DNA from: Ectopseudomonas chengduensis | Lineage (GTDB): Bacteria > Pseudomonadota > Gammaproteobacteria > Pseudomonadales > Pseudomonadaceae | DNA length: 64,000 bases | Direction of reading: 5' to 3' | Assembly (NCBI RefSeq): GCF_900102635.1 | Contig: NZ_FMZQ01000016.1 | Span: forward strand, 62,001 to 126,000 | Part shown: positions 56,342-63,186 of the stretch, one piece after another | How the letters are laid out: each line of letters opens with the position of its first letter | Numbering within the stretch: the stretch's first letter is position 1 | Translations under genes and position numbers: made by a program | The notes under the pieces: generated by a model | The model's database searches: none | What the model was told of the DNA's origin: nothing | What the model saw: the letters and a program-made list of their open reading frames with translations, nothing else

Positions 56342-56866
56342 CTATTGCCTGTCGCTCGGCTTTTCATCGGCCTGGTCGTCCGGCTTGGTCCTGGCGCCCG
56401 GATCGACCAGCAGCGGCATGAGGTGCAGCACCACCAGCACGATCACCGTGGACAGCACGGCGGTGGCCTCGCGCCCGAGCCCGACCGCCACGCCAATGGC
56501 GGCCGAGGCCCACAGGCCAGCGGCTGTGGTCAGACCTTTGACGTCGGATATGTTCTGGCCTTTGAGGATGGTGCCGGCGCCGAGAAAACCGACACCCGCG
56601 GCGATGCCCTGGATCACCCGGCTCATGGCGTCGGCTTCGGCGCCGTCCTGCTCCAGCGCCATGACGAAGATCGCCGCGCCGAGGCACACCAGCATATGCG
56701 TGCGCATCCCGGCGGCCTTGCCCATGACCTCGCGCTCGTAGCCGAGCAGGCCGCCGAGGACCATGGCCAGAATCAGGCGCAACGTGGCGCGGGTGATGTG
56801 CTCCACCTGGCCAAGGTCGGAAAACTCCTGCACCAGGGTCGTGAGAATTCGTTCGAGTACGTCCAT
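56342..56866 (-). CDS. MgtC/SapB-family membrane protein
   Basis: 174 aa with four or five hydrophobic helices. The family pattern is clear: ATLRLILAMVLGGLLGYEREVMGKAAGMRTHMLVCLGAAIF at the N-terminus, GIAAGVGFLGAGTILKG in the middle and LTTAAGLWASAAIGVAVGLG. MgtC-type proteins help growth at low magnesium and inside hosts and affect ATP synthase, while SapB relatives are unknown. It has an AlgU-like promoter candidate (56896-56923) and is separated from the glgE operon. Confidence 0.9.
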   Translation of the reverse strand: MDVLERILTTLVQEFSDLGQVEHITRATLRLILAMVLGGLLGYEREVMGKAAGMRTHMLVCLGAAIFVMALEQDGAEADAMSRVIQGIAAGVGFLGAGTILKGQNISDVKGLTTAAGLWASAAIGVAVGLGREATAVLSTVIVLVVLHLMPLLVDPGARTKPDDQADEKPSDRQ

Positions 56867-56895
56867 CGTCGTTCAATCTCCAGGGATGCTTTGCA

Positions 56896-56923
56896 TCTGA
56901 GCGAATCCGGTACGCAGAGGTTC
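56896..56923 (-). promoter_or_regulatory. ECF-type promoter candidate for the mgtC-like gene
   Basis: Reverse strand GAACCT (56923-56918), 17 bp, then TCAGA (56900-56896). TCAGA is close to the AlgU -10 consensus. It ends 29 bp before the ATG at 56866. Confidence 0.5.
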
Positions 56924-57025
56924 GGATCATCGTCGCCGCCGGTTATCCGAAACTGGGAACCTATGCCCATCCATGCATTCCTTTCCCTTACGAACCCAAA
57001 ACCAACCGCAACCGGGAGAACGCTC

Positions 57026-57406
57026 ATGCCCCGTGGCAGCAAAGACAAATACACCGCCAAGCAGAAGCGCAAGGCCGAGCACATCGAGGACAGCTACAAG
57101 GCCCGCGGTGTACCCGAGGACGAGGCCGAAGCGCGTGCCTGGGCCACGGTCAACAAGCAGTCCGGCGGTGGCGAAAAGGCTGGCGGCTCCGGGCAGAAGA
57201 CCAGCGCAGCCAGCAAGGAGGCAGCACGCAAGTCCTCGGCACGGCGGGCGGCAGCGTCCCGTGAAGGCACACCCCGTTCCGGTCAGCGCCTGGAGGCGAT
57301 GAACAAGACCGAGCTGATGGAGCTGGCGCGCAAGCGGGATATCGCCGGGCGCTCTCGCATGCGCAAGGAAGAACTGCTGCAGGCGCTGCGCAAGGCCAGT
57401 GCCTGA
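57026..57406 (+). CDS. Basic protein with plasmid-stabilisation-like N-terminus and Rho-N/SAP-like C-terminus
   Basis: 126 aa with CCGGGAGAACGCTC before the ATG. The N-terminus (MPRGSKDKYTAKQKRKAEHIEDSY, then EDEAEARAWATVNKQSGGG) matches a widespread small protein often called plasmid stabilisation protein. The middle is a basic Ala/Ser/Arg-rich linker. The C-terminal 35 residues (MNKTELMELARKRDIAGRSRM, then KEELLQAL) form a Rho-N/SAP-like helix pair that may bind nucleic acid. Function unproven. It is divergent from mgtC. Confidence 0.82.
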   Translation: MPRGSKDKYTAKQKRKAEHIEDSYKARGVPEDEAEARAWATVNKQSGGGEKAGGSGQKTSAASKEAARKSSARRAAASREGTPRSGQRLEAMNKTELMELARKRDIAGRSRMRKEELLQALRKASA

Positions 57407-57451
57407 GGCAGGTTGCCTCCTCGGTCAATGACTCGATCGGCCTGAAGATCT

Positions 57452-57521
57452 CGTCATTCCCGCGCAGGCGGGAACCCATAAATACCCTGCGAGCTGGGCT
57501 CCCGCCTACGCGGGAGTGACG
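57452..57521. repeat. Inverted-repeat element of the cattcccgcg type
   Basis: CGTCATTCCCGCGCAGGCGGG at the left and its near-inverse (CCCGCCTACGCGGGAGTGACG) at the right enclose about 28 bp. Paired elements of this type are dispersed in gammaproteobacterial genomes. It lies between the convergent basic-protein and metallothionein genes. Confidence 0.75.
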
Positions 57522-57525
57522 TTTA

Positions 57526-57726
57526 TCAAGACGCCAGTTCGCGCTCACGCTCCACGCGCTCACCGCAATCGCAACCGGCGCTCTGGCACTGGACCAGGCC
57601 CTTGGGATGACGCTGCATGCAGGCCTCGCAGCAATACAGCAGATCTTCGCCGGCGACTTCGTGCACCCACTCACGAGACTCGACCGGACAATCGCAATGC
57701 GGGCAGGCGCAGGTTCGTGCATTCAT
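57526..57726 (-). CDS. Bacterial metallothionein
   Basis: 66 aa with ten cysteines (positions 6, 8, 11, 13, 32, 33, 36, 47, 52 and 54) and histidines at 10, 22 and 40. The order CACPHCDC, then YCCEAC, then CQSAGCDCG is that of SmtA/BmtA-type metallothioneins, which bind Zn, Cd or Cu in the cytoplasm. The tail after residue 55 is charged and longer than usual. Its ATG overlaps the stop of the upstream acidic-protein gene. Confidence 0.92.
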   Translation of the reverse strand: MNARTCACPHCDCPVESREWVHEVAGEDLLYCCEACMQRHPKGLVQCQSAGCDCGERVERERELAS

Positions 57727-58145
57727 GGCTTGCGCTCCTCGTCGGTGGGTACCACTTCATCGGTCCAGGGCTTGCCGTCGAGGGGGGCCGAGCGCGCCAG
57801 CTCCGCTTCGTCGAGGCCGAAGCCACCACCGACCTGCGTTTCGTCGACCACGCTCAGCTCCTCATCGTTGGCACCATCGCCACCACGTTCGAGTGGCGAG
57901 CGTGCACCGCTGTCATCGATCAGGGTGTCCGGGCTGAGATCGTCGAGGCTGACGTTGTCCTCATGCTCGCTCTCGCCTAGCGTCGCGGCACCGGTCAGGC
58001 CAATTTCCTCCTCTGGGGTGGACGATGGTCGCGCGGTCGGCTGCAAGGTGGGATCGCCGGTGCCGAGGCTATCCTCCTCATCGCTGAAGTCCAGCGCCTG
58101 TTCATCGATTCGCTCCGGGGTGGGACCTGGAATTGTGTCTTTCAT
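57723..58145 (-). CDS. Acidic, probably disordered hypothetical protein
   Basis: 140 aa with GAAGGAGGCATCTC before the ATG. It is rich in Asp, Glu, Pro, Ser and Thr throughout (DFSDEEDSLGTGDPTL, DNVSLDDLSPDTLIDDSG) and has no hydrophobic core, so it looks disordered. Function not recognised. It overlaps the metallothionein gene by 4 bp. An acidic partner could buffer metal or bind the metallothionein, but this is only a guess. Confidence 0.72.
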   Translation of the reverse strand: MKDTIPGPTPERIDEQALDFSDEEDSLGTGDPTLQPTARPSSTPEEEIGLTGAATLGESEHEDNVSLDDLSPDTLIDDSGARSPLERGGDGANDEELSVVDETQVGGGFGLDEAELARSAPLDGKPWTDEVVPTDEERKP

Positions 58146-58217
58146 GAGATGCCTCCTTCGAACGATATGGGCCGCGCATGGCGACGGCGCAGATGCGCCA
58201 TCGTCCGTACGCTCGGT

Positions 58218-58562
58218 TCAAGGCGAAATCGGGTCGCTGGCAGGGAAGGTTTCCTCCACCGCATGATCCAGCCGGTTTTCCTGGCGCCCTTTCACCCGCT
58301 CCATCTCCTTTTGCAGTTTCGGTAATGCCGCGCGCAGCTCGGCCACCCGCTCACGCAAGCTTTCGAGTTCGCTCTTGGGGTCGCTGATCATTCCCTTGAC
58401 CACGCAGTGTCCGCTGATCCCGCGCTGCAGCAGCGCGGCGCCACCAAGGGCCTTGAGCACACCTGAGGTACCGCCCTGGCAAACCCCGGCGACGATGGCG
58501 GTGGCGCCGGTGGCGAGTGATACGGCACGTTCCAGACGATGAACGTTATGGGTCAGTGACAT
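58218..58562 (-). CDS. DUF2892/YgaP-like membrane-domain protein
   Basis: 114 aa from the ATG at 58562, with TAAGGAGAAACGCC before it. The first 65 residues (NVHRLERAVSLATGATAIVAG, then GGAALLQRGISGHC) match the DUF2892 membrane domain, two short hydrophobic helices. The C-terminal half is a charged coiled coil (ELESLRERVAELRAALPKLQ). The role is unknown. It is followed after 72 bp by the acidic-protein/metallothionein pair and may be cotranscribed. Confidence 0.82.
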   Translation of the reverse strand: MSLTHNVHRLERAVSLATGATAIVAGVCQGGTSGVLKALGGAALLQRGISGHCVVKGMISDPKSELESLRERVAELRAALPKLQKEMERVKGRQENRLDHAVEETFPASDPISP

Positions 58563-58614
58563 GGCGTTTCTCCTTAGCGTTGGATGACGCAGCCAATTGC
58601 GGCTCACGTGAGGT

Positions 58615-58643
58615 TTAGAAAGTCAGGTGCACGGCAAAGGTTC
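58615..58643 (-). promoter_or_regulatory. Possible ECF-type promoter for the DUF2892 gene
   Basis: Reverse strand GAACCT (58643-58638), 18 bp, then TCTAA (58619-58615), 52 bp before the ATG. The -35 overlaps the last codon of the upstream carboxylate-amine ligase gene. The spacer is one base longer than in the core set. Confidence 0.35.
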
Positions 58644-59778
58644 AGGCTATTTGCCGAATGTCCTGCAGGGCGGTCTGCTGCATCAGCCTGTCGACCACAT
58701 CGAACAGGGCTGCGCGATGATCGGCGCCGCCGCTGCGGGCGCGGCGGTAGGTCATGAGCTGGTTTTCGGCACTGCCGCCGACCCGCGCCAGCTTGCGTGC
58801 GTGGGTCATGATCCAGCGTTCGTCAGGCGCAATCTGCTCGCCGATGCAGGCCAGCACTTCGTCCAGCCAGGCGGCGAATGGCAAGGTGCTCTGGCTGTGC
58901 GGCTCGATGAACAGCCCGCGCAGACCGCGGCGCTTGGCGCGCCAGCGGTTTTCCAGAGTGAGGATGCGGGTCAGCGGATCATCGAACCAGTCATGGTGAG
59001 GCGCATCCAGGGCATGGCCGAGCATGGCGCGAAACAGCCCGGCGATGCACAGGGCATCGTCCAGACGCGGGCAGGCATCGGCGATGCGCAGCTCCAGGGT
59101 GGGGAAGCGCAGTGACGGGCGGATGTTCCACCACAGATTGACGGCCGAGCCGATGCAGTCGGTATCGGTCATTACCTTCAGGTAGCGCTGGTACTCGGCG
59201 TCATCGCGAAAGTGATCGGGAATGCCCATGCGCGGCCATTCATCACAGACCGCCTGGCGATAGCTCATCAAACCGCAGGGTCGGCCATCCCAGAACGGCG
59301 AGGACGCGCTCAGACCCAGCAATAACGGCAGCCAGGGCGTCAGCCGGTTCATCAGGCGAATGCGGTCGACGCCCTCGGGCACACCGACATGCACATGCAG
59401 GCCAGCCAGCACGCTGCGGCTGGCAACGATCCGGTAGTCATCGAAGATCGCCCGGTAGCGCGCCATGTTGGTCGCCTGCACGCTACGCCACTGCCCCAGC
59501 GGATGGGTGCCGGCAGCGAGGATGCCGCAGCCGAACTCGCTGGCCAGGTCGGCCATGGTCTTGCGCGCCTGGCCAAGACAGTCGCGCGCCTCGTCGAGAC
59601 TGTTCAGCACCGGCGTGACCACCTCGAACTGTGCGGCGAACATCTCTCGCGTCACCCGCTGGCCCAGCGCGCGACGACTGGATATGGCAAAGGCCTCGAC
59701 CCCACGCTGCGCCACGCAGCGGCTTGCCAGGTCAGTCAGAAAGTACTCTTCCTCGATGCCGAACGTGCTCGCTGCCAT
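58642..59778 (-). CDS. Carboxylate-amine ligase (GCS2/YbdK family)
   Basis: 378 aa from the ATG at 59778; codons further upstream have no start signal. The typical N-terminus FGIEEEYFLTD carries the acidic metal-binding residues, followed by CGILAAGTHPLGQW and LAGLHVHVGV, all hallmarks of the YbdK/glutamate-cysteine ligase type 2 family. Such enzymes join a carboxylate to an amine with ATP; YbdK has only weak gamma-glutamylcysteine activity, so the true product is open. It is divergent from the haem-oxygenase-like gene. Confidence 0.9.
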   Translation of the reverse strand: MAASTFGIEEEYFLTDLASRCVAQRGVEAFAISSRRALGQRVTREMFAAQFEVVTPVLNSLDEARDCLGQARKTMADLASEFGCGILAAGTHPLGQWRSVQATNMARYRAIFDDYRIVASRSVLAGLHVHVGVPEGVDRIRLMNRLTPWLPLLLGLSASSPFWDGRPCGLMSYRQAVCDEWPRMGIPDHFRDDAEYQRYLKVMTDTDCIGSAVNLWWNIRPSLRFPTLELRIADACPRLDDALCIAGLFRAMLGHALDAPHHDWFDDPLTRILTLENRWRAKRRGLRGLFIEPHSQSTLPFAAWLDEVLACIGEQIAPDERWIMTHARKLARVGGSAENQLMTYRRARSGGADHRAALFDVVDRLMQQTALQDIRQIA

Positions 59779-59805
59779 GACTCGCCTGCTCCCGTGGTTC
59801 CTGTA

Positions 59806-59833
59806 GTTGAGGGCCCCCGGCAGCCGTGAGTTC
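59806..59833 (-). promoter_or_regulatory. ECF-type promoter candidate for the carboxylate-amine ligase gene
   Basis: Reverse strand GAACTC (59833-59828), 17 bp, then TCAAC (59810-59806), ending 27 bp before the ATG at 59778. Confidence 0.45.
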
Positions 59834-59950
59834 AACCTCTTTGATCACCCGCTGGGCGGCGAAAATTCAGTGGGAATCTTTGTCCGGCTCGACCGCTCCT
59901 ATGCAACACATCGCCCTCTTATAGATGGACTTATTCAGGAGATCTGCCCC

Positions 59951-61342
59951 ATGTCGATTGCCAGTTTCATCGACAGCCCCGGCGCCCAGCGCATTTCACT
60001 CGCGCCCCTTTCAGGGCCTTTTCAGAGTCTTTATCAGCAACTGCTGGCTGAGCCCGAACCGGGCCACCCTCAGGCACGTGAGTTTCTGCTGGAGTGCTTG
60101 CAGGAGGTGGCGGAGCTACCCTGCGAACTGCCGCAAAGCCCCTATGAACTGGCGGCCTGGTCGCAACTTCAGCACCAGCGTGTGACAGCGGACTACGCCG
60201 ACTATCTCGCGGGGCGACGCGCCGGCGAAGGCCGGCGTTATTTCCCACGCAAGGCCGATGCCCTGCACTTTGTGCGCGCCGTGGCACCGACGAAGCTGGT
60301 CGACGGTGCCTGGCTGTACGGCGTTCTGCCCCACTGGCGCGACTATCGTGTGTATCCGCTGGTGCGCACCTACCTGGAAGAGCTTGGCGACGGGGTCGCG
60401 GCGCAGAATCACGTGTTGCTCTACCAGCGCCTGCTGGCCAGCCAAGGCTGTGAGGATGCCCTCGAACTGGATGATGAGTTGTATCGCCAGGGCGCCATCC
60501 AGCTGGCGCTGGGCCTGCTGGCCGACGAGTTCCTGCCCGAAGTGATCGGCTACAACCTGGGCTATGAACAATTGCCGCTGCACCTGCTGATCAGTGCCTT
60601 CGAGCTGAACGAGCTGGACATCGACCCCTACTACTTTCAACTGCACGTGACCATCGATAACGGCTCCAGCGGTCATGCCGCCAAGGCCGTTCAAAGTGTG
60701 TTGACCAATCTGCCGCGTGTCGGCGACGCCCAGGCGTTCTACCAGCGCGTGCTGCGCGGCTACATGCTCAATGAGCTGGGTGTGGGCTCGACGGCCGTGA
60801 TCGACAGCTTCGATCTGCAGCAGCAGTTGCTGCAGATGTTCGAGCAAAAGCGCGCGGTCGCCAGCCAGGTGCATTCCGACTACTGCCGTATCGAAGGACG
60901 CACGGTCAATCAATGGCTGGGCAGCTCCGGCAGCGTGGCGAACTTTCTCGAAGCACTGCAGAACAGCGGTTGGATACGGCGCGACACGGACCCGGCCTGC
61001 AGCCGCTTCTGGCGCCTGATTCAGGGGCCAGGAGCGGCCATGTTCGGTGTGTTCAGCACCTACGAGCGCCAGTTGCTGCATGACTGGATTGCCGGTAGCT
61101 GGCAGCCGGAGGCGCCGGCGAAACCCTTCCGTCCGCGGCGCAAGCCTCAGGCCGCACTCGCGCTGGCGGGCAGCGCGCAGCATGGCGAGCTGGACCGCGA
61201 GCGCCGCGAGTTGATCCAGGAACTGCAAGGCATGGACGCCTATCGCCGTGAATCTCGCCTGATCGGCCTGCAGGCGCCAGCGCAGCATTGGTCCAGCGCC
61301 GGCCTGGCAGCCACCCGTACCTTCGCGGCGCTGATCCAGTAG
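59951..61342 (+). CDS. Iron-containing redox enzyme family protein (haem-oxygenase-like diiron oxidase, HDO)
   Basis: 463 aa from the ATG at 59951, with CAGGAGATCTGCCCC before it. The C-terminal two thirds are all-helical and match the haem-oxygenase-like iron enzyme family: YNLGYEQLPLHLLISAFELNELDIDPYYFQLHVTID contains the regularly spaced Glu, Asp and His expected for a diiron site. Relatives (such as UndA, SznF, CADD) perform oxidative cleavage or N-oxygenation. Substrate unknown. The methyltransferase gene follows after 24 bp and is probably in the same operon. Confidence 0.78.
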   Translation: MSIASFIDSPGAQRISLAPLSGPFQSLYQQLLAEPEPGHPQAREFLLECLQEVAELPCELPQSPYELAAWSQLQHQRVTADYADYLAGRRAGEGRRYFPRKADALHFVRAVAPTKLVDGAWLYGVLPHWRDYRVYPLVRTYLEELGDGVAAQNHVLLYQRLLASQGCEDALELDDELYRQGAIQLALGLLADEFLPEVIGYNLGYEQLPLHLLISAFELNELDIDPYYFQLHVTIDNGSSGHAAKAVQSVLTNLPRVGDAQAFYQRVLRGYMLNELGVGSTAVIDSFDLQQQLLQMFEQKRAVASQVHSDYCRIEGRTVNQWLGSSGSVANFLEALQNSGWIRRDTDPACSRFWRLIQGPGAAMFGVFSTYERQLLHDWIAGSWQPEAPAKPFRPRRKPQAALALAGSAQHGELDRERRELIQELQGMDAYRRESRLIGLQAPAQHWSSAGLAATRTFAALIQ

Positions 61343-61366
61343 CCGCCCTGCCCCTGGAATCCGCTC

Positions 61367-62335
61367 ATGCTCGAACCCACCTTCAACGCCCCCCAGAGTC
61401 TCGCCCTGCTGCGCCTGGGCACGCTTTTACGTGCACGCGGTTATCGCTTCGTCACCCCCACACCACTCACCCATCAGCGCGTCAACCAGCGTCCGGGCAA
61501 TGCCCTGGCCAGGGACTTGCGCGACGTCTTCGGTTGGAGCCGACCCTTCGCTGAAGGCACGCTGGACGAGGAAATCCTCGAGAGCATGCGTGAGGCCGAG
61601 GTGCTGCAGCCTCACGCGCAAGGCTGGATCAGCCAGGTGCGCTGGTCGACCCTGGGCGACGGGCTCTACGTGCACTCGCGTTTTCCCACGGAGGAAAGCG
61701 ACGCAGTGTTCTTCGGCCCCGATACCTACCGTTTCACCCGCCTGCTGCGCGATTACCTGGCGCACACCAACCAGCCGCTGCGGCGCATCGCCGATATCGG
61801 CTGCGGCGCTGGCCCTGGCGCTATCACGGCAGCGCAGCTACGCCCGGGGGCAGAAGTCATGGCGCTGGATATCAACCCCAGAGCACTGGCCCTGACCGCA
61901 GTGAATGCGCGCCTGGCGGGCATCTATAACCTGCGCGTACAGAGCAGCGACCTGCTACGGGATGTGGACGGGCAGTTCGACATGATCATCGCCAACCCGC
62001 CCTATATGCTCGATCCGCAACAGCGTACCTATCGCCACGGCGGCGGCAAGCATGGCGCCGGACTGTCCCTGGCGATCTTCGATACGGCAATGCAAAGACT
62101 CGCGCCTGGCGGCACGCTGTTGCTCTATACCGGGGTGGCGATCGTTGACGGTGAAGATCCTTTGCTCAATGCCATTCGCCTGTCGCTGGGCGATACGGGT
62201 TGGGACTGGGATTACCAGGAAATCGATCCGGATGTGTTCGGTGAGGAGCTGGAAAAACCGCAGTATGCTCAGGCCGAGCGGATCGCCTGCGTGGCGTTGC
62301 GCCTGAGCTATCAGCCCAATCTGCGCCAACGCTAG
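61367..62335 (+). CDS. Class I SAM-dependent methyltransferase with NPPY motif
   Basis: 322 aa. An N-terminal helical region of about 140 residues precedes a Rossmann methyltransferase: motif I is IADIGCGAGPGAI, the acidic motif II is VMALDIN and motif IV is IIANPPYM. NPPY is typical of HemK/PrmC and N6-adenine enzymes that methylate amide or exocyclic nitrogen. The N-terminal region may bind a protein or other large substrate. Coupling with the HDO gene suggests a joint modification pathway. Confidence 0.85.
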   Translation: MLEPTFNAPQSLALLRLGTLLRARGYRFVTPTPLTHQRVNQRPGNALARDLRDVFGWSRPFAEGTLDEEILESMREAEVLQPHAQGWISQVRWSTLGDGLYVHSRFPTEESDAVFFGPDTYRFTRLLRDYLAHTNQPLRRIADIGCGAGPGAITAAQLRPGAEVMALDINPRALALTAVNARLAGIYNLRVQSSDLLRDVDGQFDMIIANPPYMLDPQQRTYRHGGGKHGAGLSLAIFDTAMQRLAPGGTLLLYTGVAIVDGEDPLLNAIRLSLGDTGWDWDYQEIDPDVFGEELEKPQYAQAERIACVALRLSYQPNLRQR

Positions 62336-62336
62336 A

Positions 62337-62363
62337 CCGATGCCCGCCTTGCGCAAGCATCGG
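62337..62363. terminator. Hairpin between convergent methyltransferase and hemerythrin genes
   Basis: CCGATGC (62337-62343) pairs with GCATCGG (62357-62363), starting 2 bp after the methyltransferase stop. It has no T-run and may end transcription from either side. Confidence 0.4.
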
Positions 62364-62374
62364 CCCGGTAATGC

Positions 62375-62845
62375 TCAGGCCGCCTTGGTCTGGGCATTGC
62401 TCTTGAGCGACTTGCGCAGCACTTCCATCGACTGCCCCAGTTCCTGCAGCTGACGTTTGCTCAGCAGCTTGCTGGCCTGGGGGAACATGTCGCGTTCCTC
62501 TTCCTCGATGTGGTGCTCCAACAGCTCCTTGAGCACCTTGACTCTGCCTGCGAACTCGAGGGTGGATGGCGAGGTTTCCTTGATGTCGGGCAATACCAGC
62601 GCTTCTACGGCGCGATGCTCTTCCTTGGCCTCGATGGCGAGTACGGCGTCGTCCTTGCTGCCGGCGCGCCTGAAGGCCGGATAGAAAATCTGCTCTTCAA
62701 GCTCGGTGTGAATCTTCAATTCCTGCTCGATCTTGAGCAGCAGTTTCTTGCGCGTCTGCACCGCGCGCTCGGTGGTGTCCTCGAGCTTGCTCAGCAGCTC
62801 CTTTACGGTTTCGTGATCCTTTTTCAGCAGTTCGATGGCATTCAT
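62375..62845 (-). CDS. Hemerythrin-like HHE domain protein
   Basis: 156 aa from the ATG at 62845, with GAGGAGAGCAAAACG before it. The four-helix HHE pattern is present: LKKDHETVKELL, KIHTELEEQIFYP, KEEHRAVEALV and LLEHHIEEEERDMFP supply the histidines and acidic residues for a diiron site that binds O2 or senses iron or NO. It is cytoplasmic and follows the KGG gene on the same strand but after a strong terminator, so it probably has its own promoter. Confidence 0.93.
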   Translation of the reverse strand: MNAIELLKKDHETVKELLSKLEDTTERAVQTRKKLLLKIEQELKIHTELEEQIFYPAFRRAGSKDDAVLAIEAKEEHRAVEALVLPDIKETSPSTLEFAGRVKVLKELLEHHIEEEERDMFPQASKLLSKRQLQELGQSMEVLRKSLKSNAQTKAA

Positions 62846-62880
62846 CGTTTTGCTCTCCTCAGGTCTACCAATCACATCGG

Positions 62881-62917
62881 TAAAAATGCCAGGGCCCGCT
62901 TCTAGCGGGCCCTGGCA
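62881..62917 (-). terminator. Rho-independent terminator after the KGG gene
   Basis: A perfect 14-bp stem (TGCCAGGGCCCGCT at 62887-62900 with 62904-62917) and a 3-base loop. On the reverse strand it is followed by TTTTTA (62886-62881). This is a textbook intrinsic terminator 6 bp after the KGG stop. Confidence 0.9.
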
Positions 62918-62923
62918 TGACGG

Positions 62924-63094
62924 TCACGACTCGCGACCGCTTTGGCTTTTCTGACCGCCCTTGCGCCCGGCTTCGGACGCTCTCTGACGGTCGTTGGCGA
63001 AGTTGCCGCCGCTGTTGTGACCACCTTTACGGCCGGCTTCCGAGGCCTTTTCACGATCGTTTGCGAAGTTACCCGGATTTTTGTTGGTCGCCAT
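62924..63094 (-). CDS. KGG-repeat stress-induced small protein (Con-10-like)
   Basis: 56 aa with AGGAGGTACCAGCA before the ATG. Two copies of the KGG stress motif are present: GNFANDREKASEAGRKGG and GNFANDRQRASEAGRKGG. Such small hydrophilic proteins (GsiB/Con-10/PA2146 type) are strongly induced in stationary phase and by stress, and protect by an unknown mechanism. The full gene has its own ribosome-binding site and terminator. Confidence 0.92.
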   Translation of the reverse strand: MATNKNPGNFANDREKASEAGRKGGHNSGGNFANDRQRASEAGRKGGQKSQSGRES

Positions 63095-63144
63095 TGCTGG
63101 TACCTCCTGATAGTTACTCGCGAGGCGTTATTGCCTCTACATAA

Positions 63145-63173
63145 AATGAGGCAGGCTCTGCCGCGAGTCGTTC
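63145..63173 (-). promoter_or_regulatory. Possible ECF-type promoter for the KGG gene
   Basis: Reverse strand GAACGA (63173-63168), 18 bp, then TCATT (63149-63145), 50 bp before the KGG start. The spacer is one base longer than the core set and the -10 is weaker. Confidence 0.25.
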
Positions 63174-63186
63174 AGGCTTTTTTTCA

